Assembly: GCF_009796285.1 (NCBI RefSeq)
Contig: NZ_CP047020.1
Coordinates: 3,844,001-3,908,000 of the forward strand
DNA from: Streptomyces broussonetiae
GTDB lineage: Bacteria; Actinomycetota; Actinomycetes; Streptomycetales; Streptomycetaceae
Direction of reading: 5' to 3'
Length of the DNA: 64,000 nt
The position numbers were made by a program, and so were the translations under genes. Positions 31,389 through 39,093 of the stretch are shown here, one piece after another. The notes under the pieces were generated by a model. It made no database searches. It was not told where the DNA came from and saw only the letters and a program-made list of their open reading frames with translations. Numbering within the stretch: position 1 is the stretch's first letter; each line of letters opens with the position of its first letter.

Positions 31389-32456
31389 ATGACTGCTACT
31401 CCCCTCCGTGTCGGCCTGATCGGCTACGGCCTCGCCGGCTCCGTCTTCCACGCCCCGCTGATCGCCGCGACCGAGGGCCTCGCCCTGGACACCGTGGTCA
31501 CCTCGAACCCCGAGCGGCAGGAGCAGGCCCGCGCCCGGTTCCCGGACGTCCGCACGGCCGCCGGCCCCGAGGAGCTGTTCGACCGCGCCGACGAGCTGGA
31601 CCTGATCGTCATGGCGTCCCCGAACAAGACGCACGTGCCGCTCGCCACCACCGCTCTCAAGGCGGGCCTGCCGGTCGTGGTGGACAAGCCGGTCGCCGGC
31701 TCGGCCGCCGAGGCCCGCGGCCTCGCGGCCCTCGCCGACGAACGTGGTCTGCTCCTGTCCGTCTTCCAGAACCGCCGCTGGGACAACGACTTCCTGACCC
31801 TGCGCCAACTGCTGGCGGACGGCCGGCTCGGTGACGTCTGGCGCTTCGAGTCCCGCTTCGAGCGCTGGCGTCCGCAGCCCAAGGGCGGCTGGCGCGAGTC
31901 CGGCGACCCCGCAGAGATCGGAGGTCTCCTCTACGACCTCGGCAGCCATGTGGTCGACCAGGCCCTGGTCCTGTTCGGTCCGGCCACCGAGGTGTACGCC
32001 GAGACGGTCGTGCGCCGCCCCGGCGCCGAGACCGACGACGACACCTTCATCGCCCTCACGCACACGAACGGCGTCCGCTCCCACCTGTACGTCTCCGCGA
32101 CGACCGCCCAGCTCGGCCCGCGCTTCAGGGTGCTGGGCTCGCAGGCGGGCTATGTGAAGTACGGCCTGGACCCGCAGGAGGGGGCTCTCAGGGAAGGCCT
32201 GCGGCCCGGACCCCGGTGGGGCGCCGAGCCCGAGTCCCTGTGGGGCCGCATCGGCGCCGGGGAGTCCCCGCTGACCGGCGGCGGCACCCCCGTACCGACC
32301 GTGCCGGGCGACTACCCCGCCTACTACGCGGCCGTGGCCGACGCCCTGCGCGGCACCGGCCCCAACCCGGTGACCGCGCTGGAGGCGGCCGACGCCCTCG
32401 ACGTACTGGAAGCGGCCCGCACGTCGGCCCGCGACAAGGTGACGGTGACGCTCTGA
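31389..32456 (+). CDS. Gfo/Idh/MocA family oxidoreductase
   Basis: 355 aa. N-terminal Rossmann motif GLIGYGLAGSVFHAPLI, the conserved VVVDKPVAGS lysine motif and a C-terminal substrate domain with LLYDLGSHVVDQAL, where the histidine assists catalysis. These NAD(P)-dependent enzymes oxidise sugars, inositols or sugar derivatives. GGGGG lies upstream of the ATG. The ROK operator is in its promoter region, and a UPF0303 protein gene overlaps its stop by 1 bp. Confidence 0.88.
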   Translation: MTATPLRVGLIGYGLAGSVFHAPLIAATEGLALDTVVTSNPERQEQARARFPDVRTAAGPEELFDRADELDLIVMASPNKTHVPLATTALKAGLPVVVDKPVAGSAAEARGLAALADERGLLLSVFQNRRWDNDFLTLRQLLADGRLGDVWRFESRFERWRPQPKGGWRESGDPAEIGGLLYDLGSHVVDQALVLFGPATEVYAETVVRRPGAETDDDTFIALTHTNGVRSHLYVSATTAQLGPRFRVLGSQAGYVKYGLDPQEGALREGLRPGPRWGAEPESLWGRIGAGESPLTGGGTPVPTVPGDYPAYYAAVADALRGTGPNPVTALEAADALDVLEAARTSARDKVTVTL

Positions 32457-32950
32457 TGCCGCGGACCACCCCCGGGTCCGCCCCCGAACCGGCCCCGTCC
32501 GTCGCGGAGTTGGAGGCGCAGGAACGCGCTCTGGTCTTCCGGCGGTTCACCCACGACGACGCCTGGGCCCTCGGCTCGCTCCTGGTCGGCCTGGCCCGTG
32601 CGCGCCAGGCCCCGGTCGCGATCGACATCCACCGCGCCGGCCAGCAGCTCTTCCATGCGGCCCTGCCGGGCTCCACCCCGGACAACGACGCCTGGATCGC
32701 CCGCAAGCGCCGGGTGGTGGAGCGCTACGGCGCCTCCTCCTACCTGGTCGGCACCCGCTTTCGCGCCAAGGGCACGACGTTCGAGGACTCCTCCCGCCTG
32801 GACCCCGACACCTACGCGGCGCACGGCGGCTCGTTCCCGATCCGCGTCGAGGACGTGGGCGTCGTCGGCGCGGTGACCGTGTCCGGCCTCCCCCAGCTCC
32901 AGGACCACCGGTTCGTCGTGGCGGCCCTGGAACAGTTCCTGAAGGTGTGA
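32456..32950 (+). CDS. UPF0303 / heme-degrading-domain (HbpS-like) protein
   Basis: 164 aa. Contains DDAWALGSLLVGLARARQAPVAIDIHRAGQQ, GSTPDNDAWIARKRRVVERYG, a tail resembling the UPF0303 family, related to the HbpS/GlcG fold. Cytosolic; function of the stand-alone family is unknown. Starts within the stop of the dehydrogenase gene (TGATG), so the two are co-translated and may share a pathway. Confidence 0.82.
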   Translation: MPRTTPGSAPEPAPSVAELEAQERALVFRRFTHDDAWALGSLLVGLARARQAPVAIDIHRAGQQLFHAALPGSTPDNDAWIARKRRVVERYGASSYLVGTRFRAKGTTFEDSSRLDPDTYAAHGGSFPIRVEDVGVVGAVTVSGLPQLQDHRFVVAALEQFLKV

Positions 32951-33036
32951 CGCCCGGCGGGAATCCGTGGGGGATGCCTCCGGTTGGGAAGGGCTGCAGA
33001 CGTGATGACCACGCACCCGCCCGGAGGGATCGCCCC

Positions 33037-33912
33037 ATGAGCACCTTGAACGGCCTGAAGGACACGATCGGCCGGTACGGCATCTGGACGAGTCTCGCCC
33101 CGCACGCGGACGACCAGGCCCGGCTCGCCGAACTGGCCGAGGCATCGGCCGAGTTGGAGGAGCTGGGCTACGGCGCCGTATGGCTGGGCGGCAGCACGGC
33201 CGCCCGGCATGCCGCCCCGCTGCTGGAGGCCACCGGCACGCTCACCGTCGGCACCAGCATCCAGAGCATCTGGCAGTACGACGCCGAGGAGAGCGCGGCG
33301 GCCTTCGCCGGGGTGGAGGCCGCGCACCCCGGCCGCTTCGTGCTCGGCCTGGGCGTGAGTCACGCCAAGCTCGCCGACCAGTACCGCCGCCCCTACTCGG
33401 CCCTGGTCGCCTACCTCGACGCACTGGACGCCGCGGGCGTCCCCGCCGACCGCCGGGTCCTCGCGGCCCTCGGCCCGAGGACCCTGGAACTGTCCCGGGA
33501 CCGGGCGGCGGGCGCGGTGCCGTACCTGGTCACCGCCGAACACACCGCCCAGGCCCGCGAGATCCTCGGCGACGCCCCGCTGCTCGCGCCCGAGCTGAAG
33601 GTCGTCCTGGAGGCCGACCCCGCCCGGGCTCGCGCCATCGCGCGCAAGACCCTCGCGATGTATCTCGCCCTGCCGAACTACACGAACAACTTCCTGCGCC
33701 TCGGCTTCACCGAGGACGACGTGACGGGTGGCGGCAGCGACCGCCTGGTCGACGCGGTCTTCGCCTGGGGCGACGAGGCCGGCGTCCGCAACCGCATCGA
33801 GGCCTTCCACCGGGCCGGCGCGGACCACGTGGCCCTCCAGGTGATCACCGACGCCGGGCGCGACGCCCTCCCGAGGCAGGAGTGGCGCAGGCTGGCCCGT
33901 CTGCTGAAGTGA
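33037..33912 (+). CDS. LLM class F420-dependent oxidoreductase
   Basis: 291 aa. Luciferase-like fold with LGYGAVWLGGS, TVGTSIQSIWQYDAEE, GRFVLGLGVSH and an F420-binding-type pattern shared by actinobacterial members. GGAGGGATCG lies before the ATG. Substrate unknown. It follows the UPF0303 gene after about 85 bp and may have its own promoter. Confidence 0.83.
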   Translation: MSTLNGLKDTIGRYGIWTSLAPHADDQARLAELAEASAELEELGYGAVWLGGSTAARHAAPLLEATGTLTVGTSIQSIWQYDAEESAAAFAGVEAAHPGRFVLGLGVSHAKLADQYRRPYSALVAYLDALDAAGVPADRRVLAALGPRTLELSRDRAAGAVPYLVTAEHTAQAREILGDAPLLAPELKVVLEADPARARAIARKTLAMYLALPNYTNNFLRLGFTEDDVTGGGSDRLVDAVFAWGDEAGVRNRIEAFHRAGADHVALQVITDAGRDALPRQEWRRLARLLK

Positions 33913-33914
33913 GC

Positions 33915-33990
33915 CGCCCCAGGGGCGCGGGGAACCGCGCGCCCGGACACGAACCGGCCGCGGCCGACCACGAAGCCGGTCCCCGGCACT
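33915..33990. repeat. Streptomyces dispersed intergenic repeat-like sequence
   Basis: CCCCAGGGGCGCGGGGAAC followed by a CGCGCG stretch, located between convergent genes. This motif is familiar from many intergenic regions of Streptomyces genomes and includes short inverted repeats. Only one copy was noticed in the window. Confidence 0.5.
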
Positions 33991-34003
33991 CCCGGCGGAG
34001 CGT

Positions 34004-34861
34004 CTACGCGTCCTTCAGCTCCTGCCGCTGGCGGCCGAGCCCGGCGATCTCCAGCTCGACGACGTCCCCGGCCCTCAGGTACGGCTTGGGCTCGGGGTGC
34101 CCCATGGCCACCCCCGCCGGCGTTCCCGTGTTGATGACGTCCCCGGGGTAAAGGGTCATGAACTGGCTGACGTACCGCACGACTTCGCCCACCGGGAAGA
34201 TCTGCTCGGCCGTCGTGCCGTCCTGCTTCAGCTCCCCGTTGACCCACAGCTTCAGCGACAGATCCTGTGGGTCGCCGACCTCGTCCGCCGTCACCAGCCA
34301 CGGCCCCAGCGGATTGAACGTCTCGCAGTTCTTGCCCTTGTCCCAGGTCCCGCCCCGCTCGATCTGGAACTCGCGCTCGGAGACGTCATGGGCCACCGCG
34401 TACCCGGCGACATGGGCGAGCGCCGCCTCGGCGGACTCCACGTAGCGGGCCGTACGTCCGATGACGACGGCCAGCTCCACCTCCCAGTCGGTCTTCACGG
34501 AGCCGCGCGGGACGAGCACGGTGTCGTTCGGGCCGACGACCGTGTCCGGCGCCTTGAAGAAGACGACCGGCTCGGCGGGCGGCCGGGCGCCGGTCTCGCG
34601 GGCGTGGTCGTGGTAGTTGAGCCCGATGCACACGATCTTCCCGATCCGGGCGAGCGGCGGCCCGGTCCGGAGCCCGGCCGCGTCCAGCGCGGGCAGCTCG
34701 CCGGACTGGGCCGCCGCCCGTACCCGGCCGAGCGCGGCCTGGTCGGCGAGGAGCCCGCCGTCGATGTCGGCCACGATGCCGGACAGGTCCCGGAGCGTTC
34801 CCTCCGCATCGAGCAGCGCGGGCCGCTCGGCCCCTGCCGTACCCACTCGCAGCAGCTTCAT
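34004..34861 (-). CDS. Fumarylacetoacetate hydrolase family protein
   Basis: 285 aa. FAH fold signatures: KIVCIGLNYHDHARETG, VVFFKAPDTVVGPNDTV, WEVELAVVIGR with the metal-binding glutamates, GYAVAHDVSEREFQ and VINTGTPAGVAMGHP. Members hydrolyse or decarboxylate beta-diketo or hydroxy acids with a divalent metal. GGGAG lies before ATG 34861. Isolated gene, so its pathway cannot be inferred. Confidence 0.88.
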   Translation of the reverse strand: MKLLRVGTAGAERPALLDAEGTLRDLSGIVADIDGGLLADQAALGRVRAAAQSGELPALDAAGLRTGPPLARIGKIVCIGLNYHDHARETGARPPAEPVVFFKAPDTVVGPNDTVLVPRGSVKTDWEVELAVVIGRTARYVESAEAALAHVAGYAVAHDVSEREFQIERGGTWDKGKNCETFNPLGPWLVTADEVGDPQDLSLKLWVNGELKQDGTTAEQIFPVGEVVRYVSQFMTLYPGDVINTGTPAGVAMGHPEPKPYLRAGDVVELEIAGLGRQRQELKDA

Positions 34862-34989
34862 GGTCACCATCTCCCTCGATCGCGGGCGCCCGACCGATGG
34901 GTGCAGCCATCGGAGGACTGGCCGATCCTCCAATCCCACGGTCCACTCCGCAAGACCCTGTTCAGGTACTGGACCGTAACCCCGCCTCG

Positions 34990-35118
34990 TCAGCGGTACA
35001 GCGCGGCCCGCTCCACGGCGGTCCAGGCCGTGCTGGTCACGACGTACAGCGCGGCCGCCAGCGGCACGACGGCGACCGTGACGAGCGTGAGGAACGACAT
35101 GAACGGCGAGAGTTCATA
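34990..35118 (-). pseudogene. C-terminal remnant of a YidC/Oxa1-type membrane insertase
   Basis: The minus strand encodes LSPFMSFLTLVTVAVVPLAA followed by an ALYVVTSTAWTAVERA segment and a stop at 34990. This matches the last transmembrane part of YidC/Oxa1 proteins of actinomycetes (VPLAAxLYxxTSTAWT). The coding similarity breaks off at about 35118, where the serine hydrolase gene begins on the other strand, so only about 40 codons remain. It looks like the end of a deleted gene. Confidence 0.65.
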
Positions 35119-35160
35119 TGATCGACTCGGCCAAGGGGGAGCCGTAGGGGGAGTACACGC

Positions 35161-35994
35161 GTGCCACGCACACCGAGTTGCATCCTGACCGACGCGTCCG
35201 TCGCGCAGGTCACCGACGGCCATGCGGCGGACCGGTTCGTCGAGATCGGCTCGTTCACCAAGGTGCTCACCGGCACCGCACTCATGCGCATGGCCGCGGC
35301 GGGCCTGCTCGACCCGGACGACCCCGTCGAGCGCTGGCTCCCCGCCGCTCCGGGCACGGGGGTCACCCTGCGGAACCTGGCCGACCACACCTCGGGGCTG
35401 CCCCGCCTTCCTCCCGGGACGGGCCTGCGTGATCCGTACGCCGCGTTCGACCGTGCCGCCCTGCACCGGCTGCTCGGCCGGCTGGACCAGGTCGTGGTCC
35501 GGCCGCCGGGGCAGGAGGAGTACTCCAATCTCGGGTACGCCGTCCTCGGCGCGGCCCTGGTCGCGGCGGCCGGGACGGCGTACGAGGAACTGCTCGCCGA
35601 GCATGTGCTGCGGCCGCTGGCGGTGAACGAGGTGAGCGTGCGGCCCGACGCGGGCCGGCGGCTGCTCGCCCCGGGGCTGTTCGGCCGGGACCGGCGGCCC
35701 TGGACCATGACCGGGGCGATCCTTCCGGCGGGCGGACTGTGGGCCACTCCGCGTGCGGTCGCCGATCTGCTGGTCCGGCTGGTGATCGAACGTCGGCTGG
35801 GCGATCCGGCCCCCTCCTGGCAGACGGCCGGGTCCCTGCTCTGGCACAACGGCGCGACCCGGGACGCCTCGCTCTTCACCGGCGCGACGGCGGACGGCCG
35901 GTGGGTGGTCGTCCACCGGCTGGGCGGCGACTCGGACGCGACCGACCGGACCGGCATCGACCTCCTCGCCGGGCGCGGCACGGCCGGTTCCTGA
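35161..35994 (+). CDS. Serine hydrolase of the beta-lactamase / DD-peptidase-like family
   Basis: 277 aa from a GTG preceded by AGGGGGAG. The SxxK motif is SFTK (Ser31-Lys34), the second motif Tyr121-Ser-Asn in EEYSNLGYAV and a third-motif candidate HNG in LLWHNGATR. No signal peptide is seen, and the protein is shorter than most class C members, so it may be a cytosolic esterase rather than a wall enzyme. It directly abuts the YidC remnant. Confidence 0.8.
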   Translation: MPRTPSCILTDASVAQVTDGHAADRFVEIGSFTKVLTGTALMRMAAAGLLDPDDPVERWLPAAPGTGVTLRNLADHTSGLPRLPPGTGLRDPYAAFDRAALHRLLGRLDQVVVRPPGQEEYSNLGYAVLGAALVAAAGTAYEELLAEHVLRPLAVNEVSVRPDAGRRLLAPGLFGRDRRPWTMTGAILPAGGLWATPRAVADLLVRLVIERRLGDPAPSWQTAGSLLWHNGATRDASLFTGATADGRWVVVHRLGGDSDATDRTGIDLLAGRGTAGS

Positions 35995-36002
35995 ACAGAC
36001 GT

Positions 36003-36539
36003 TCAGGCGGACGCGCCCTCCGGCGGCTCCAGGGGCTCCAGCAGCCGCCTGGGCCTGAGCAGCGCCCGGCTGACGGGGTCCGCCGGGTCCGGGTCGAGCC
36101 CCGGGCCTGGCTCCATGACCACGTCCCCGACCGGTACGACACCTCCGCACGCGGGGCATTCGCCGTACGGCCCGAGTTCGGTGCCGCACGACGCGTGCCG
36201 GAAGTAACGCAGCCGGCCGTCGGTGAAGTGCTCGCGCCCCCACAGGCCGAGCGAGCGCAGCGTGGGCCACAGGGCGATGCCGCGCTCGGTCAGGACGTAC
36301 TCGTCGCGGGGCGGCGACTGCTGGTACCGGCGCTTTTCGAGGATGCCCTCGGCGGTCAGCATCTGCAGCCGGGCGGCCAGGACGGCGCGCGGGATGCCGA
36401 GGTGGACGAGGAAGTCGTTGTAGCGGCGCACGCCGTACAGCGCGTCCCGGACGACGAGCAGCGTCCAGCGCTCGCCGACGACCTCGAGTGCGCGGGCGAT
36501 CGAGCACTCCTGTGTCACGTAGTCCTTGCCCAGTGCCAT
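36003..36539 (-). CDS. HxlR family transcriptional regulator
   Basis: 178 aa. The winged helix reads CSIARALEVVGERWTLLVVRDALYGVRRYNDFLVHLGI and ends with RDEYVLTERG, the HxlR pattern. The C-terminal tail holds a cysteine cluster (ASCGTELGPYGECPACGG) that may bind zinc. It is divergent from an MFS exporter; two similar palindromes lie between them and a possible -10 TACAGT (36547-36552) would start the mRNA almost at the ATG. Confidence 0.87.
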   Translation of the reverse strand: MALGKDYVTQECSIARALEVVGERWTLLVVRDALYGVRRYNDFLVHLGIPRAVLAARLQMLTAEGILEKRRYQQSPPRDEYVLTERGIALWPTLRSLGLWGREHFTDGRLRYFRHASCGTELGPYGECPACGGVVPVGDVVMEPGPGLDPDPADPVSRALLRPRRLLEPLEPPEGASA

Positions 36540-36570
36540 GCCGTCCACTGTAGCCACTTTCCGACGCCTT

Positions 36571-36587
36571 GGTTCGGTGACCGAACC
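36571..36587. promoter_or_regulatory. Operator 1 of the HxlR/MFS intergenic region
   Basis: GGTTCGGTGACCGAACC is an inverted repeat with 8-bp perfect arms and one central base. It shares the pattern GTTCxxTGACxGAACC with operator 2, 45 bp away, and overlaps the -35 region of the HxlR gene. Confidence 0.6.
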
Positions 36588-36615
36588 CATGATGCTACGG
36601 TGGCCCGGTCAGGTC

Positions 36616-36632
36616 AGTTCAATGACTGAACC
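36616..36632. promoter_or_regulatory. Operator 2 of the HxlR/MFS intergenic region
   Basis: AGTTCAATGACTGAACC has the same half-sites (GTTCA and TGAAC) and the same length as operator 1. It lies just before the MFS ribosome site AAGGA. A pair of matching sites is typical of cooperative repression. Confidence 0.55.
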
Positions 36633-36646
36633 GTAAGGATCACGCC

Positions 36647-38053
36647 ATGACCGGGCTCGACTCCCCGACCAACACCCCCATCCCCACCCCGACTCCCGCC
36701 GCTCACGACGCGACGGCCCGGGACGCCCCCGCACGCCCCCGGGCCACCCTTGCCCTGACCAGCGCGGCCACCGCCGTGGCCCTGATGACGTACACGGCCC
36801 CGATGGTCACGCTCCCGGACACGGCGAGCGCCCTGCACACCTCCCTGTCCGCCCAGGCCTGGCTGCTGAACGGCACCCCGCTCGGCCTCGCCGCGCTCCT
36901 GCTGGTGGCCGGCAGCCTCGCCGACGACTACGGCCGCCGCCGGCTCTTCCTCAGCGGCACCCTGGCCCTCGGCCTCACCACCGTCCTCGGCGCCTTCGCG
37001 ACCTCGACCTGGCAGTTCACGCTCGCCCGCATCGCTCAGGGGGCGGCGAGCGCGGCGCTCCTCGCCAGCAGCCTGGGCCTGTTGGTGACGGCGTTCCCCT
37101 CGCCGCGCGGCCGGCTGCACGCGACCGCCGTCTGGGGCGCCTTCGTCAGCGGCGGCATCGCGGCCGGCCCGCTGATCGCGGGCGCGCTGCCCAGCTGGCG
37201 GGTGGCCTACGGCGTGCTGGGCGCCGCCGCCCTCCTCGTGGCCGCACTCGGCACCCGTACGCTCACCGAGTCCCGCGCCCCGCGCGGCGGCCGGCCGGAC
37301 GTGCTCGGCGCGCTCACCTTCGGGCTGGCCCTGGTGTCCCTGGTCGCGGCCCTGACGCTGGGCCGCGACGGCTGGCTGCGCGCACCGGTCGGCCTCCTCC
37401 TCGCGGCCGCCGTGGTCCTCATCGCGCTGTTCGTCGCCGTGGAACACCGGGTCGGGACCCCGATGATCGACCTCGGCCTGCTGCGCCACCCGCCGTTCCT
37501 GGCCTCGGCCGCCGGCGGCCTGTTCACCGGCCTCGCCGTGATCGCCCCGTTCAGCTTCCTGCCCGCCCTGATCCAGCAGACGCTCCGGCTGTCCCCGATG
37601 GACACGGCCTGGCTGCTCCTGCTCTGGTCCGGGCTGAGCTTCGCGGTCGCCCTCCAGGTCAAGCACCTGGCCGGCCGGATCGCCCCGCGCCTGCAGCTGG
37701 CCGCCGGCTTCACCCTGCACGCCGTCGCCGTCCTGACCATGCTCGGCGCCGTCGGCTCCGGCTCCTGGACCCGGCTGCTGCCCGGCCTGATCGTCGGCGG
37801 AGTGGGCAGCGGCCTGCTCAACGGGGCGCTGCCCCTGCTCGCCGTGGACTCGGTTCCGCGCGAACGGGCCGCGATGGGCTCCGGAGCCCAGCAGACCTTC
37901 CGCTACATCGGCTCCAGCGCGGGCGTGGCCCTGACCATCGCCCTCGCCACCTCCTCCGGCACCCTCGCCCACGGCGCGGACGTCGCCCTGCTGGTGTCGG
38001 CGGGCCTGGCGGCGGTGGGGGTGGCGAGCATGCTGGGTCTGCGGGAGGGCTGA
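36647..38053 (+). CDS. MFS drug-resistance-type exporter (DHA2/EmrB-like)
   Basis: 468 aa with about fourteen hydrophobic segments. The cytosolic loop motif GSLADDYGRRRLFL after the second segment and the ARIAQGAASAALLASSLGLL region point to the 14-segment DHA2 exporters. Such proteins extrude drugs or toxic metabolites using the proton gradient. Control by the divergent HxlR regulator is suggested by two shared operators. Confidence 0.87.
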   Translation: MTGLDSPTNTPIPTPTPAAHDATARDAPARPRATLALTSAATAVALMTYTAPMVTLPDTASALHTSLSAQAWLLNGTPLGLAALLLVAGSLADDYGRRRLFLSGTLALGLTTVLGAFATSTWQFTLARIAQGAASAALLASSLGLLVTAFPSPRGRLHATAVWGAFVSGGIAAGPLIAGALPSWRVAYGVLGAAALLVAALGTRTLTESRAPRGGRPDVLGALTFGLALVSLVAALTLGRDGWLRAPVGLLLAAAVVLIALFVAVEHRVGTPMIDLGLLRHPPFLASAAGGLFTGLAVIAPFSFLPALIQQTLRLSPMDTAWLLLLWSGLSFAVALQVKHLAGRIAPRLQLAAGFTLHAVAVLTMLGAVGSGSWTRLLPGLIVGGVGSGLLNGALPLLAVDSVPRERAAMGSGAQQTFRYIGSSAGVALTIALATSSGTLAHGADVALLVSAGLAAVGVASMLGLREG

Positions 38054-38066
38054 CGGTGCCGGTCGC

Positions 38067-38864
38067 TCACCTGGGCCGCACGGACACGAGTCTGCCCCAG
38101 ACCACCATCCGGTAGCGCGAGGTGAACTCGGGGGTGCAGGTGGTCAGGGTGATGTAGAAGCCGGGCCGGTCGTACCCGTAGCGGGGGTGGACGAGGGAGC
38201 GCGGGACGGGCCGGACGACCCCCGAGTCCATGGCGGACGTCTGCGGCAGGATCTGGTCGACGTCGTACGTGTACGTCGCCGTGCCCGTCTCCACCTCGAT
38301 GTCGTCCCCGCGCCGCAGCCGGGGCAGGTACCGGAAGGGCTCACCGTGTGTGTTGCGGTGCCCGGCGAGCGCGAAGTTCCCTGCCTGGCCCGGCTGTTGG
38401 GTGCCGCGGTAATGGCCGACGTACCCCTTGTTCAGCACGTCCGCCTTGCTCACCCCCTCGGCGACGGGGACGCGCAGCCCCAGCCGGGGAATGTCGAGCA
38501 CGGCGTACGCCTGGGACCGGCGGGGCAGGGCGACGGGAACGGACGACGACCGCGGCGCACGGGAGGCGGTCGCGCCCCCACTCGCCTCAGTGGCCGTGGG
38601 CGAGGCGGAGGGGGCGGGCCGCGTACCACCGGAGCCCGCGTCCGGTCCCCCGCTCCCCCACTCCCGCTCCAGCGTCTGCACCTGCCGCTCGGCGCCGCGC
38701 TTCGCCTCCCGGTTGGTCCACCACAGCTGGTGCACGACCAGCAGCATCAGCAGCACCCCGACGGTGACGAGCGCCTCGCCCCCGCCCCACAGCGCACGAC
38801 GGCGCCGGGCGCGCCTGCGCCGGTCGCCGTGCCCCACGACCCGCACACCCGACGCCACGAACAT
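38067..38864 (-). CDS. Class E sortase
   Basis: 265 aa from ATG 38864. Membrane anchor (ALVTVGVLLMLLVVHQLWW), a long Gly/Ser/Pro-rich linker, then the sortase core with catalytic histidine in FALAGHRNTHGEPF, cysteine in FYITLTTCTPEF and the arginine in SRYRMVVWGR. The LTTCTPEFTSRYRMV block is typical of actinobacterial class E sortases, which anchor LAxTG-type proteins such as chaplins. No substrate gene is adjacent. Confidence 0.88.
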   Translation of the reverse strand: MFVASGVRVVGHGDRRRRARRRRALWGGGEALVTVGVLLMLLVVHQLWWTNREAKRGAERQVQTLEREWGSGGPDAGSGGTRPAPSASPTATEASGGATASRAPRSSSVPVALPRRSQAYAVLDIPRLGLRVPVAEGVSKADVLNKGYVGHYRGTQQPGQAGNFALAGHRNTHGEPFRYLPRLRRGDDIEVETGTATYTYDVDQILPQTSAMDSGVVRPVPRSLVHPRYGYDRPGFYITLTTCTPEFTSRYRMVVWGRLVSVRPR

Positions 38865-39093
38865 CCGCACCCACCTCCACGGGAGCCGCCCGCACGATAG
38901 GCGCAGCGGGCACAACTGGCCATAGCCGCACGGCGTCCGGGAGGCCGGACGCGCTTCCTCAACGGGTTTTAGAAAGCAGTGTCAGAACCCTCGACAACCC
39001 CGCCCGTCTCCCCCGATGCTTCCTGCTGCCGGAGCCGCAACGGAAACCGGAGCCGCACCGAAGAGCGCACCCGCGACAGAGAGCGGAGAAGCC

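Noticed and set aside
30171..32084. A 637-aa open frame on the minus strand starting at 32084
   Set aside because: Only the part from ATG 31340 matches a known family (ROK). The upstream part lies opposite the Gfo/Idh/MocA gene and has no family signal.
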